Part shown: piece by piece, positions 55,347 through 64,000 of the stretch
Numbering within the stretch: position 1 is the stretch's first letter
How the letters are laid out: each line of letters opens with the position of its first letter
Source of the DNA: Lentilitoribacter sp. Alg239-R112
Lineage (GTDB): Bacteria > Pseudomonadota > Alphaproteobacteria > Rhizobiales > Rhizobiaceae
Reading direction: 5' to 3'
NCBI RefSeq assembly: GCF_900537175.1
Contig: NZ_LS999833.1
Span: 1,302,001-1,366,000 of the forward strand
DNA length: 64,000 nucleotides
Translations under genes and position numbers: made by a program
The notes under the pieces: model-generated
The model's input: only the letters and a program-made list of their open reading frames with translations
Database searches by the model: none
What the model was told of the DNA's origin: nothing

Positions 55347-55528
55347 TCGAAATCCATCGATTTTTGAGGTTTGTTAACGAGGTGAAATTCCAACTGGAAT
55401 CATTACCTACCTATTAAGAAACACTTCTAGCCCTTTACCTGCCGTGAGGAAAGAGCAATCACAAAATGCATGCATCTTTAACAGGAACGGTTAGGAGTTG
55501 AATAAATTTTGTCTGATTAAAATTTTAA

Positions 55529-55557
55529 CGTGACAAAAAGACCTAGTTGGTCTACGT
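55529..55557 (+). promoter_or_regulatory. Housekeeping promoter of the plus-strand ncRNA
   Basis: CGTGAC (55529-55534), 17 bases, CTACGT (55552-55557). This is close to the alphaproteobacterial consensus CTTGAC-N17-CTATAT and would start RNA near 55564. The 180 bases before it, back to proS, hold no gene I can see. Confidence 0.55.
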
Positions 55558-55563
55558 TGCAAA

Positions 55564-55711
55564 AAAAATGAGGCACAAGTGTCATAAATGTGTCCAAATC
55601 GCGATCAAGTCTTGGGAGGATTAGATCTCGGGCGCGCTTAGAGCGCTGCCACCGGCCGACGGTTAGGGATCCGCGACAACTTCATGGCAAGGCTTTTAGC
55701 CTTGCTTTTTT
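55564..55711 (+). ncRNA. Unidentified independent ncRNA of about 148 nt
   Basis: A GC-rich block (about 55600-55690) stands in an AT-rich gap on the strand opposite both flanking genes, with a plausible promoter before it and a strong terminator after it. Internal pairing includes GGCGCGC with GCGCTGCC (one bulge) and TCGCG with CGCGA enclosing it. No ORF fits. Size would suit a 6S-like or other trans-acting RNA, but I cannot match it to a known family. It contains TGGGAGGA at 55613-55620, complementary to the cuckoo loops. Confidence 0.7.
55687..55711 (+). terminator. Intrinsic terminator of the plus-strand ncRNA
   Basis: GCAAGGC, loop TTTTA, GCCTTGC, then TTTTTT. The T run exists only in the plus-strand direction, so it does not serve the minus-strand DUF1467 gene. 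Confidence 0.92.
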
Positions 55712-55727
55712 ATTGGCCCTATCAAAA

Positions 55728-55997
55728 TCATCCAAATTTCGGGAGGAAGGTAAATATATCTTCAAAACTTACCCCGAACACTTCAACAGTGATGTAAAAA
55801 ATTGCAAACATCGCACTCGCAACAATACTATTTATGATGATGATACGTCCAAATTTTGGGTCAGACGGTGCGCTTTTTACAGTTCCCAGTGTTACATCAC
55901 CAGATTCTGCCTGAGACTTTCCTGTAAAAGGAAGTACTAAAAACAATGTGATCCACCACATGATGAAGTAAATTGCTAGATAGGTTGTAATGCCCAT
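55728..55997 (-). CDS. DUF1467-family membrane protein
   Basis: An 89-residue protein with two membrane spans (ITTYLAIYFIMWWITLFLVL and INSIVASAMFAIFYITVEVF) joined by a loop containing DPKFGR, the DUF1467 layout. Function is unknown. It is almost always downstream of mce in Rhizobiales, as here (14 bases). Confidence 0.87.
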   Translation of the reverse strand: MGITTYLAIYFIMWWITLFLVLPFTGKSQAESGDVTLGTVKSAPSDPKFGRIIIINSIVASAMFAIFYITVEVFGVSFEDIFTFLPKFG

Positions 55998-56011
55998 AAT
56001 TTGGCTTTCGT

Positions 56012-56416
56012 TTAAACTTGTTCTAACTCAATTAAAGTGCCGGTAAAATCCTGCGGGTGCAAAAATAACACAGGCTTACCATGCGCACCTATCTTTGGTT
56101 CACCACCACCTAAAATACGAGCTCCTTGATTAATCAAGTGATCGCGCGCAGCAATGATATCATCAACCTCATAGCAGATGTGATGCATGCCACCTTTCGG
56201 ATTTTTTTCCAAAAACGATGCAATGGGCGATGTATCATCAATAGCTTCTAACAACTCAATTTTACTGTTGGGAAGCTCTATGAAAACAACAGTCACACCA
56301 TGTTCATCCAAACGTTGGCGCTCAGATACTTTTGCATTTAGCTTATCGGCATATTGCTTTATGGCAACATCAAGATCCGGCACAGCTATCGCCACATGGT
56401 TTAATCTGCCTAGCAT
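56012..56416 (-). CDS. mce: Methylmalonyl-CoA epimerase
   Basis: A 134-residue VOC protein: LNHVAIAVPDLDVAIKQYAD, VVFIELPNSKIELLE, HHICYEVDDI and FLHPQDFTGTLIELEQ, with the metal ligands His and Glu spaced as in Mce. It converts (S)- to (R)-methylmalonyl-CoA in propionate breakdown. The mutase genes are not in the window. It lies 8 bases after rnj. Confidence 0.92.
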   Translation of the reverse strand: MLGRLNHVAIAVPDLDVAIKQYADKLNAKVSERQRLDEHGVTVVFIELPNSKIELLEAIDDTSPIASFLEKNPKGGMHHICYEVDDIIAARDHLINQGARILGGGEPKIGAHGKPVLFLHPQDFTGTLIELEQV

Positions 56417-56424
56417 AATGGCTC

Positions 56425-58101
56425 CTAAATCTTATCTACAAACACAGTCGCAATGGGCTTCTTTCCCCACTCTTCTCTTACAGCAGCACGTATGGCGCGT
56501 CGAACGGATTCCTGAACAAGTGCGAGGTCCTTTCGACGCACGCGCGGAATACTCTCTACCGCACCAATAATAGCGTCAAAAATCACATCATCAATCTCAT
56601 CACCTGCGCTGTCATATTCAGGCAGACCAAAGCTACTTACCATCGGGTCACGATGGAATTCATGCCTGCTATTGAGCAGAACCTGAGCGCTAACATGACC
56701 GGCGAAAGAGAGCTTGCGACGAGCTGAAATGCCAAGTTCATCATAATCACCTATGAATCTTCCGTCTTTGTATATCCGGCCGCTTGGCGCATTGTCGATC
56801 ACTTCTGGTTCACCAGGTGCCAAGCGAAGCATGTCGCCATTACGAACATGTGGCACATGCGCAATACCATGCTCACTTGCAAGTTTTGAATGCGCGGTAA
56901 GGTGAGCTGCTTCACCATGCACAGGCACAAGTATTTCAGGGCGCACCCAATCATACATCTGTTTCAATTCATTGCGGCGCGGATGGCCAGAAACATGTAT
57001 CGGCAATTCGTCAGAATCCTCTACAATTTCAATACCCATCTCTATCAGGCTATTTTTAATGTTTAAAATTGGCTTTTCATTACCTGGGATTGCACGTGCA
57101 GAAAACACAACTCTATCGCCTTTAGATAGTGCAACATGGCGCATCTCATCACGAGAAAGCTTAGCGAGTGCGGCGCGGGGTTCGCCTTGGCTACCTGTCA
57201 TAATGATAACGACTTTGTCACGAGGAATAAAGCCAAACTCATCCTCTTCCAAGAAGTTTGCAATCCCTTCCATTAAACCAACTTCACGAGCAACAGAAAC
57301 AACGCGCTTAATTGAACTACCCAAGAGCAAAACATCTCGTCCTGCACCTTCAGCCGCCTTTGCGATTGAACGAATACGACCAACATTTGATGAGAACGAG
57401 GTGATCGCCACGCGCCCAGGTGCTTCTTCAATCACATTGCGCAAGTTTGCACTTATTGACTGTTCAGTTGGTGATGCCCCTTCCCGCATAGCATTCGTGG
57501 AATCGCACATGATGGCCAATATGCCCTCATCACCCAACTCTCTAAATCTGTTCTCGTCCGTCAACGGCCCAAGCGACGGCGCATGATCAATTTTCCAATC
57601 ACCGGTATGGATAGCTTTGCCGAGCGGTGTCTTAATAGCAAGTGAAAGAGGTTCCGGTATTGAGTGATTAACCGCAATCGCTTCAATTTCAAATGAACCA
57701 AGTTCAAACTTATCACCGGCATTAAAAAGCGTAACTGGAATTTCTGATCTCGAGCGTTCATATGCGCGCTTGGCTTCAAGCATACCGGCAGTAAACGGAG
57801 TTACGTAAACAGGAACCTTTAAAAGTGGCCAAAGCTCATTTAGCGCTCCATAATGATCTTCATGGGCATGGGTAATGATAATAGCTTTTAAGTTATGTCG
57901 CTCTTCCTCCAAAAAACGAATATCTGGTAGAACCAGATCAACACCTGGGAGCTCATGATCTGGAAATGTGACGCCGCAATCAACCATGATCCATTCTCGA
58001 TTTTGGGGTGAACCATACCCATAAAGAGCCAGATTCATACCAATTTCACCCACGCCTCCCAGCGGCAGGAATACAAAATCTTCACTATGCTTCGTCATCA
58101 C
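56425..58101 (-). CDS. rnj: Ribonuclease J
   Basis: A 558-residue metallo-beta-lactamase/beta-CASP nuclease. HAHEDHYGAL is the zinc site, with HTGDWKIDH and HVSGHPRRNEL (beta-CASP). It combines endonuclease and 5'-to-3' exonuclease activity and acts in rRNA maturation and mRNA turnover in alphaproteobacteria. It follows birA by 17 bases in a compact nuo-birA-rnj-mce-DUF1467 run. Confidence 0.95.
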   Translation of the reverse strand: MMTKHSEDFVFLPLGGVGEIGMNLALYGYGSPQNREWIMVDCGVTFPDHELPGVDLVLPDIRFLEEERHNLKAIIITHAHEDHYGALNELWPLLKVPVYVTPFTAGMLEAKRAYERSRSEIPVTLFNAGDKFELGSFEIEAIAVNHSIPEPLSLAIKTPLGKAIHTGDWKIDHAPSLGPLTDENRFRELGDEGILAIMCDSTNAMREGASPTEQSISANLRNVIEEAPGRVAITSFSSNVGRIRSIAKAAEGAGRDVLLLGSSIKRVVSVAREVGLMEGIANFLEEDEFGFIPRDKVVIIMTGSQGEPRAALAKLSRDEMRHVALSKGDRVVFSARAIPGNEKPILNIKNSLIEMGIEIVEDSDELPIHVSGHPRRNELKQMYDWVRPEILVPVHGEAAHLTAHSKLASEHGIAHVPHVRNGDMLRLAPGEPEVIDNAPSGRIYKDGRFIGDYDELGISARRKLSFAGHVSAQVLLNSRHEFHRDPMVSSFGLPEYDSAGDEIDDVIFDAIIGAVESIPRVRRKDLALVQESVRRAIRAAVREEWGKKPIATVFVDKI

Positions 58102-58118
58102 AATACTTTCATACAGAA

Positions 58119-58838
58119 TTACTTATCAAAAAACACGTCACCTGCGGAGATCTCAACGCTCTCTCCATCATCTTGTCGCAAAATCAGATTTCCGTTACCT
58201 GCCAAGCCAACGAACAAACCGTCCAGCGTTCGCCTAGGTAAATTGACTTTAATACTCTTGCCGATGCCAGCAGCCTTTTCAAGCCAAAGCTTACGTATAA
58301 CGGCTATGCCATCGCTTTGTTTCCAAATATCAAGAACTATTTGCATCTCAGAATATAATTGAGTGAATAACTCCTGCGGAGAAACAGACGCGCCAAGTGA
58401 ATTGATGGAAATCGTAGGGTAAAGACTTTCCTCAGGATGATGAGCAATGTTTACGCCACACCCAATGATAATCGCACGCTTACCATTAACGAGTTTCTCG
58501 GTCTCCAAAAGAATTCCGGAAACCTTAGCACCATTGATCAGAACATCATTTGGCCATTTTATCTGAGAGCGCTGGGCGCCCATTGGCAAGACCCGATCTA
58601 TTGCCCTGCTCAACGCTATGGAAACAGCAAGCGGCAACGCCGAGAAGTCGGTTGATATATCATCCTCTAACAAAAATAGGGACGCATACAAGTTTCCAGG
58701 TTCAGAAACCCACGCCCGGCCACGACGACCGCGCCCGCCAAGTTGCCTATTAGCAGTGACCCACAACCCACCTTTTTCACTAGATCTCGCATGTTCTAGA
58801 CAAATATCATTGGTGGATGAAACGTCCGCCATCTCCAA
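58119..58838 (-). CDS. birA: Biotin-[acetyl-CoA-carboxylase] ligase, uncertain start
   Basis: The catalytic-only BirA has STNDICLEHA, the biotin loop GGRGRRGRAWVSEPGNLYAS, KWPNDVLINGAKVSGILLE and GCGVNI. It attaches biotin to carboxylases. No ATG or GTG serves as a good start: the TTG at 58838 cuts into the conserved N-terminal strand. Homology (WRHLEMADVSSTN) continues upstream in frame, where a CTG at 58874 overlaps the nuoN stop as CTGA. Real length may therefore be about 251 residues. There is no DNA-binding domain, so it is not a repressor. Confidence 0.9.
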   Translation of the reverse strand: MEMADVSSTNDICLEHARSSEKGGLWVTANRQLGGRGRRGRAWVSEPGNLYASLFLLEDDISTDFSALPLAVSIALSRAIDRVLPMGAQRSQIKWPNDVLINGAKVSGILLETEKLVNGKRAIIIGCGVNIAHHPEESLYPTISINSLGASVSPQELFTQLYSEMQIVLDIWKQSDGIAVIRKLWLEKAAGIGKSIKVNLPRRTLDGLFVGLAGNGNLILRQDDGESVEISAGDVFFDK

Positions 58839-58870
58839 ATGACGCCATTCATTCAGGTGTGCATTGCTGC

Positions 58871-60310
58871 TCAGAAGAAAGTCCTAGCTGCAACATCAGC
58901 AGCTGTCCCAATACTTCCGCCTACAAGAACATAACCAAGAACGAACAACCCAGCTAAACTATAGACCAACTTCAGCTCACCTGCGACAGGAACAAACTCA
59001 TGTTTGGATTCATCGAACCAAACAATCTTAACTATGCGGAGGTAATAATAAGCGCCGACAACTGACGCCAAGACCCCAGTAACAGCAAGTGCATAGAGTT
59101 CTGCTTCTATAGCTGCAACAAACACAAAATACTTACCCCAGAAACCAGCAAGAGGTGGAATACCTGCGAGCGAGAACATGAAGATTGTCAACATCACAGC
59201 CATGGTCGGATTGGTTTTCGACAGGCCTGCTAGGTCACTAATATCTTCAAGCGAATCTTCCTTTGTACGCATTGCCAAAATACAAGCAAATGTTCCCAAA
59301 GTCATAATGGTATAAATAACCATGTAAAGAATAACGCCCGATACACCAGTCATAGTGCCCGTGGAGAGGCCAACAAGCGCATAGCCCATGTGACCGATTG
59401 ATGAATATGCCATCAAACGTTTGATATTGGTTTGTCCAATTGCTGCAAAGGCACCAAGAACCATTGACGCAATTGAGATAAAGACGACAATCTGCTGCCA
59501 TTCAACAGTTATGGTTTGGAACGCCTCGATCACAAGACGAATCATGATCGACATAGCAGCGACTTTAGGTGCAGCTGCAAAGAACGCTGTCACTGGTGTC
59601 GGTGCACCTTCATAAACATCTGGTGTCCACATATGAAACGGTACCGCAGAGATTTTGAACGCGATACCAGCTAGCACGAACACAAGACCGAAGATAAAGC
59701 CAATTTCTGGTTTACCACCGGCAAGAGCCGACGCGATTTCGTCAAAGCCAGTATACCCCGTATAGCCATAAACCAAGGATGCGCCATACAGCAATATGCC
59801 AGACGACAATGCACCCAGTACAAAATACTTCAGACCGGCTTCAGTCGACTTCTGATTATCACGGTTAATTGCTGCGATAACATATAAAGCAAGAGATTGC
59901 AGTTCCAAACCAAGATATAGCGCAATAAGGTCATTGGCAGATATCATCAACATCATACCGACAGTGGCTAACAATATAAGAATTGGAAACTCGAATAACT
60001 TAGTTTCATCATTATTCTGATGGCCAATAGCCATAATGAGAGCAATACCGGAACCGCCTAGCGCCAGTATCTTCATGAAACGTGCAAATGGATCAGAAAG
60101 ATATGCGCCGTTAAATGCTTCACCTTCCTTAAAGAAGAAGACCAGCAAGATTGCAGCGATAATTAAAAGCGCGACCGAAAGTTGATTAACAAGATTATGT
60201 GCTGCTTTGCCGCCGTAAACGCCAATCATGAGCAAAACCATAGCACCACATGCCAAAACAAGTTCTGGCAGAACGTTTTGCAGGCTAGCTGTAAGGATCT
60301 CAGGAGTCAT
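58871..60310 (-). CDS. nuoN: NADH-quinone oxidoreductase subunit N
   Basis: A 479-residue antiporter-like subunit with about 14 membrane helices. [17 protein letters not shown] and [22 protein letters not shown] contain the proton-channel Glu and Lys, followed by [20 protein letters not shown] and the discontinuous helix [15 protein letters not shown]. It is the distal proton pump with L and M. Last gene of the nuo operon; 18 bases separate it from nuoM. Confidence 0.96.
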   Translation of the reverse strand: MTPEILTASLQNVLPELVLACGAMVLLMIGVYGGKAAHNLVNQLSVALLIIAAILLVFFFKEGEAFNGAYLSDPFARFMKILALGGSGIALIMAIGHQNNDETKLFEFPILILLATVGMMLMISANDLIALYLGLELQSLALYVIAAINRDNQKSTEAGLKYFVLGALSSGILLYGASLVYGYTGYTGFDEIASALAGGKPEIGFIFGLVFVLAGIAFKISAVPFHMWTPDVYEGAPTPVTAFFAAAPKVAAMSIMIRLVIEAFQTITVEWQQIVVFISIASMVLGAFAAIGQTNIKRLMAYSSIGHMGYALVGLSTGTMTGVSGVILYMVIYTIMTLGTFACILAMRTKEDSLEDISDLAGLSKTNPTMAVMLTIFMFSLAGIPPLAGFWGKYFVFVAAIEAELYALAVTGVLASVVGAYYYLRIVKIVWFDESKHEFVPVAGELKLVYSLAGLFVLGYVLVGGSIGTAADVAARTFF

Positions 60311-60328
60311 ATGAGTAGTATCCTCGTC

Positions 60329-61840
60329 TTATTTTGCTGACATTGTCATTGTGTGAGCAGCTTCAACAGCTACCGAATATTGATTAACTAACGCATCTAC
60401 CGAAGCGGCTGTCGCTTCAAATACAGGTATTGGATAAACACCAAAGAAGATGACGAGAGCGATGAGTGGGTAAAGAATTACTTTCTCTCTTCCGGAAAGA
60501 TCAAGTAACGCTTTTAGGTTTTCCTTTTCAAGCGCACCAAATATCACGCGCCTGTAGAGCCATAATGCGTATGCGGCAGACAGAATAACACCTGTCGTTG
60601 CAAACAGTGCGGCCCAAGTAGACACTTGGAATACACCAAGAAGCACCAAGAATTCACCAACAAAACCAGACGTTCCCGGTAGGCCCACATTGGCCATTGT
60701 AAAGAGCATGAACGCGACGGCGTAGTTCGGCATATTATTGACCAAACCACCATAAGCAGAAATTTCACGTGTATGCATGCGGTCATAAACAACACCAACA
60801 CATAAGAACAACGCACCAGACACCAAACCGTGAGATAACATCTGGAAAATCGCGCCTTGAACACCTTGTGCATTCGCTGCAAAAATACCCATGGTCACGT
60901 AGCCCATATGGGCGACTGACGAATAAGCAATCAGCTTTTTGATATCAGACTGCATCATCGCGACAAGCGATGTGTAGACAATTGCAATGGCTGAAAGCCA
61001 AAACACAAATGGTGCAAAATCTGCTGACGCAACAGGAAACATTGCAAGTGAGAAACGAATAAGCCCGTAACCGCCCAATTTCAACAAAACGCCTGCCAAA
61101 ATCACTGAACCAGCGGTGGGCGCTTCAACGTGCGCATCAGGCAACCACGTATGAACCGGCCACATCGGCATCTTCACAGCAAAAGAAGCGAAGAATGCCA
61201 ACCACAGCCATGTCTGCATCGTAATAGGGAACTGATAGGCCAGAAGCTCAACAATATTTGTCGTACCTGCTTCCCAATACATCGCCATAATTGCCAAAAG
61301 CATAAGAACTGAGCCAAGCAACGTATATAGGAAGAATTTGAAACTTGCATAAACGCGTCGCTTACCACCCCAAACACCAATAATGATGAACATTGGGATA
61401 AGGCCAGCCTCAAAGAAGACGTAGAACAATACAATATCAAGTGCGCAAAACACACCTATCATCAATGTTTCCAAGATCAGGAACGCGATCATGTAATCAC
61501 GCAAGCGACTTTCAATAGAAGTCCAACTGGCTAGAATGCAAAGCGGCATAAGGAAAGTTGTCAAAATGACAAACAGCATCGAAATTCCGTCGACACCCAT
61601 ATGGTAGGAAATCCCAGTTCCAAGCCAATCCATTTTCTCGACCATCTGGAAGCCCGGATTTGCATTGTCAAAATTCTTCCATATGAAGAGTGACAAAACA
61701 AACGTGAAAAGCGTTACCAGAAGCGCAACATTACGGATATTACGGCGTCCTGTCTGGCTGCTATCATCTAGAAACAGAAGAACAAGTACACCAATTAGCG
61801 GAACGAATGTAACCGTTGAAAGTAGTGGCCAATCAATCAT
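60329..61840 (-). CDS. nuoM: NADH-quinone oxidoreductase subunit M
   Basis: The 503-residue subunit M has the antiporter-type core: [21 protein letters not shown] with channel Glu, [16 protein letters not shown] with Lys, [21 protein letters not shown] and [17 protein letters not shown]. It starts one base after the nuoL stop, so the two are expressed together. It is one of three proton pumps in the complex I membrane arm. Confidence 0.96.
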   Translation of the reverse strand: MIDWPLLSTVTFVPLIGVLVLLFLDDSSQTGRRNIRNVALLVTLFTFVLSLFIWKNFDNANPGFQMVEKMDWLGTGISYHMGVDGISMLFVILTTFLMPLCILASWTSIESRLRDYMIAFLILETLMIGVFCALDIVLFYVFFEAGLIPMFIIIGVWGGKRRVYASFKFFLYTLLGSVLMLLAIMAMYWEAGTTNIVELLAYQFPITMQTWLWLAFFASFAVKMPMWPVHTWLPDAHVEAPTAGSVILAGVLLKLGGYGLIRFSLAMFPVASADFAPFVFWLSAIAIVYTSLVAMMQSDIKKLIAYSSVAHMGYVTMGIFAANAQGVQGAIFQMLSHGLVSGALFLCVGVVYDRMHTREISAYGGLVNNMPNYAVAFMLFTMANVGLPGTSGFVGEFLVLLGVFQVSTWAALFATTGVILSAAYALWLYRRVIFGALEKENLKALLDLSGREKVILYPLIALVIFFGVYPIPVFEATAASVDALVNQYSVAVEAAHTMTMSAK

Positions 61841-63823
61841 TTAAAGTGCACTCCCAAGCATCATCCATGTAGCCAATGCTGCAATACCTATCAACATGGC
61901 AAATGCGTAGTGGTAGAGATATCCAGTTTGAAATTTAACAATCCAGTTCGTAATCGACTGCACACGAGCAGCGACTCCGTTTGGTCCATAACCGTCGATT
62001 ATACGACCATCTCCCTCTTTCCAGAGGAACGTGCCAAGCCACTTGGCTGGACGCACAAAGATAAAGTCATAGAGCTCGTCAAAGTACCATTTATTGAGCA
62101 AGAACTTGTAGAGCATATTAAAATCTTCTGCTAGACGCTTCGGCGTTTCTGGCGAGCGAATATACATGTAATAAGCAGTCAAGAAGCCAATAAGCATCGC
62201 AGCAAACGGGCTCCATTTCACCCATAGCGGCACATGGTGGTAATCATCCACAAGCGTATTTCCTTCAAGCGTAAATAGAGCGCTCTGCCAGAATTCCGCA
62301 TAGTGATGATGATCGAAGAAATGACCAACGAATACGACACCAGCTAGCAACGCACCTACAGCCAGAATATATAGCGGCACTAACATAACAGGAGGAGATT
62401 CATGAACATGATGCATAACATCTGCTGATGCTCGAGGTTTGCCATGGAATGTTAAGAAGATTAAACGCCAAGAATAAAAGCTTGTGAACAATGCCGCAAC
62501 AACGAGCAGCGTGAAGGCAAAACTTGAGGCAATCATCGGCGACGCATAAGCAGATTCAATAATTGCATCTTTTGAGAAGAAACCAGCCGTACCAATTATA
62601 GTTCCTGGAATTCCAACACCAGTAAGCGCAACGGTGCCAATCATCATCATCCAATAGGTTTTCTTAATGTGCTTGCGCAATCCACCCATACGGCGCATAT
62701 CCTGCTCATCTGACACAGCATGAATGACTGAACCTGCACCAAGGAACAATAAGGCTTTAAAGAAAGCATGTGTGAACAAATGGAAAATAGCTGCGCCATA
62801 AGCGCCAATTCCAAGTGCAACAAACATATAACCAAGTTGCGAACAAGTTGAATAAGCAATCACACGCTTGATGTCATTCTGCACAAGGCCCACTGTTGCA
62901 GCAAAAAATGCTGTAATTGCGCCAATAACAGTCACAACGACCAGTGCACTTGGGGCAAACTCAAAAATCGGCGACATACGTGCAACCAAAAACACTCCGG
63001 CGGTAACCATGGTCGCAGCATGAATAAGCGCAGAAACAGGTGTCGGACCTTCCATCGCATCAGGTAACCAAGTGTGAAGCAAGAACTGAGCTGATTTCCC
63101 CATTGCTCCCATAAAGAGAAGCAGACAACAAATTGTCAGTGCACCATTCTTGTCCAACTCCATACCAAAGATATTCGCAATGATCTGGCCCTTTTCGGCC
63201 GTTGGGGCAAACTCAGCAGCACCAGCGAATATAGCATCAAATGATACAGAACCGAACAACATGAAAATGCCGAAGATACCAAGAGCAAAACCAAAATCAC
63301 CCACACGGTTAACAATAAAAGCCTTCATGGCTGCCGCAGAAGCAGACGGTTTTTTAAACCAGAATCCGATCAGAAGATAGGAAGCAAGTCCAACACCTTC
63401 CCAGCCAAAGAACATCTGAACCAGATTGTCCGACGTGATCAACATCAACATGGCGAATGTGAAAAGTGACAAATAAGCAAAGAAACGAGGACGGTGTGGA
63501 TCGTGGTGCATGTAACCGATGGAATAGATATGAACCAAAGTTGATACAGTATTCACAACGACAAACATGACTGCCGTTAACGTATCAATGCGCAAAGACC
63601 AATCGATTGAGAGCGAGCCGGATTCAATCCAGCGTAAAACCTGTATCTGGATAACATCAACATCGCCCATGGCAACTTGAAAAAACGCAACCCAGGACAA
63701 AATTGCAACAATAACCATCAAGGTACACGTCAAATATTCCGAAGCCTTGGCGCCTATGCCACGGCCAAAAAAGCCTGCGATAATTGCCCCGATAAAAGGC
63801 AGGAAGACGATTGAGTGAAACAT
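61841..63823 (-). CDS. nuoL: NADH-quinone oxidoreductase subunit L
   Basis: The 660-residue subunit L has [39 protein letters not shown], and the [20 protein letters not shown] discontinuous helix. The C-terminal part holds the long lateral helix (after about residue 560) that lies along the membrane arm and links the pumps. It begins 9 bases after the nuoK stop. Confidence 0.96.
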   Translation of the reverse strand: MFHSIVFLPFIGAIIAGFFGRGIGAKASEYLTCTLMVIVAILSWVAFFQVAMGDVDVIQIQVLRWIESGSLSIDWSLRIDTLTAVMFVVVNTVSTLVHIYSIGYMHHDPHRPRFFAYLSLFTFAMLMLITSDNLVQMFFGWEGVGLASYLLIGFWFKKPSASAAAMKAFIVNRVGDFGFALGIFGIFMLFGSVSFDAIFAGAAEFAPTAEKGQIIANIFGMELDKNGALTICCLLLFMGAMGKSAQFLLHTWLPDAMEGPTPVSALIHAATMVTAGVFLVARMSPIFEFAPSALVVVTVIGAITAFFAATVGLVQNDIKRVIAYSTCSQLGYMFVALGIGAYGAAIFHLFTHAFFKALLFLGAGSVIHAVSDEQDMRRMGGLRKHIKKTYWMMMIGTVALTGVGIPGTIIGTAGFFSKDAIIESAYASPMIASSFAFTLLVVAALFTSFYSWRLIFLTFHGKPRASADVMHHVHESPPVMLVPLYILAVGALLAGVVFVGHFFDHHHYAEFWQSALFTLEGNTLVDDYHHVPLWVKWSPFAAMLIGFLTAYYMYIRSPETPKRLAEDFNMLYKFLLNKWYFDELYDFIFVRPAKWLGTFLWKEGDGRIIDGYGPNGVAARVQSITNWIVKFQTGYLYHYAFAMLIGIAALATWMMLGSAL

Positions 63824-63832
63824 GGGTTAGCT

Positions 63833-64000
63833 CTAGCCCTTCATCATGTTGACGTCTTCCACGGCTATAGAGCCGCGGTTGCGATAGAAAATAACCAGAA
63901 TAGCCAGACCGATTGAAGCCTCAGCGGCTGCAACAGTAAGGATAAACAATGCGAAAACCTGACCGACAAGGTCATTAAGATGCTGCGAGAACGCAACCAT
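63833..64000 (-). CDS. nuoK: NADH-quinone oxidoreductase subunit K, C-terminal part
   Basis: The last 55 residues of NuoK are visible ([20 protein letters not shown], then ending [15 protein letters not shown]). The motif [12 protein letters not shown] carries the conserved membrane Glu of the K subunit. About half the protein lies beyond the window. The codon at the very edge reads ATG but is internal to the family alignment, so it is not the start. Confidence 0.93.
   Translation of the reverse strand: MVAFSQHLNDLVGQVFALFILTVAAAEASIGLAILVIFYRNRGSIAVEDVNMMKG

Noticed and set aside
55590..55940. A 116-codon plus-strand open frame crossing the ncRNA and DUF1467.
   Set aside because: It includes the terminator hairpin and is antisense to the conserved DUF1467 gene.
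56972..57586. A 204-codon open frame antisense to rnj.
   Set aside because: It is a shadow frame of a conserved gene; composition (Ser, Arg, Ile) is typical of antisense translation.

Overview
The window is chromosomal DNA of a moderately AT-rich alphaproteobacterium, most likely of the order Hyphomicrobiales (Rhizobiales). Evidence for this: a fused SecD-SecF with yajC; NDUFAF3-like and NDUFAF6-like proteins beside it; a PopZ-family (DUF2497) gene beside valS; the surE-serS-tatCBA-scpBA-nagZ-argS-dgt block; a short-type ProS; the nuoKLMN-birA-rnj-mce-proS-lolCD run; and a DUF1127 gene followed by CCUCCUCCC-loop 'cuckoo' RNAs. Most of the window is dense, ordinary housekeeping sequence. Species cannot be fixed from the sequence alone.

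Layout. (1) 1-526: a 47-codon DUF1127 gene followed by six tandem hairpins whose loops carry (C)CTCCTCCC, the last being a Rho-independent terminator. (2) 527-9600: trmFO, a minus-strand run of complex I assembly-factor homologues with secDF and yajC, a DUF815 ATPase and a LysM/LytM lipoprotein. (3) 9600-34090: a long, mostly minus-strand housekeeping block (pcm, surE, serS, tatCBA, an orphan iron-type ABC ATPase, scpBA, nagZ, a SPOR protein, argS, dgt), then erpA-xth on plus, then a Sel1 protein, ilvD, valS, popZ, a VOC protein, a TolC-type porin and a second isoaspartyl methyltransferase-like gene. (4) 34239-37413: a decayed mobile-element remnant with a divergent Xre regulator pair (one frameshifted), three unknown or poorly known ORFs and a ruined tyrosine integrase next to tRNA-Cys. 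(5) 38001-44774: tRNA-Asn, then photolyase, FAD oxidoreductase, DUF1365 and cyclopropane synthase facing a chrR-SDR pair. Both units carry a TGATC-N18-TAA promoter of the RpoE/ChrR (singlet oxygen) type, but no sigma gene is nearby. (6) 44969-55346: cysK, alaX, sseA and a GNAT gene, ald with a divergent Lrp regulator, HlyU, another GNAT gene, lolD, lolC and proS. (7) 55529-55711: an independent plus-strand ncRNA with promoter and terminator between two minus-strand genes. (8) 55728-64000: DUF1467, mce, rnj, birA and the 3' end of the nuo operon (N, M, L, partial K).

How the genes work together. The NDUFAF3/NDUFAF6 homologues beside secDF-yajC, with the nuo operon in the same window, suggest coupling of membrane insertion and complex I assembly. 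The photolyase, lipid-modification and ChrR genes form a photooxidative-stress module. The DUF1127 gene plus hairpin array matches the stress-induced CcsR arrangement of Rhodobacter sphaeroides, but with six loops instead of four. The ncRNA at 55.6 kb contains UGGGAGGA, an exact complement of five of those six loops, which could be a sponge, chance, or a shared Shine-Dalgarno-like motif.

Limits: all functional names come from recognising motifs and gene order by eye. No database search, folding program or expression data was available.
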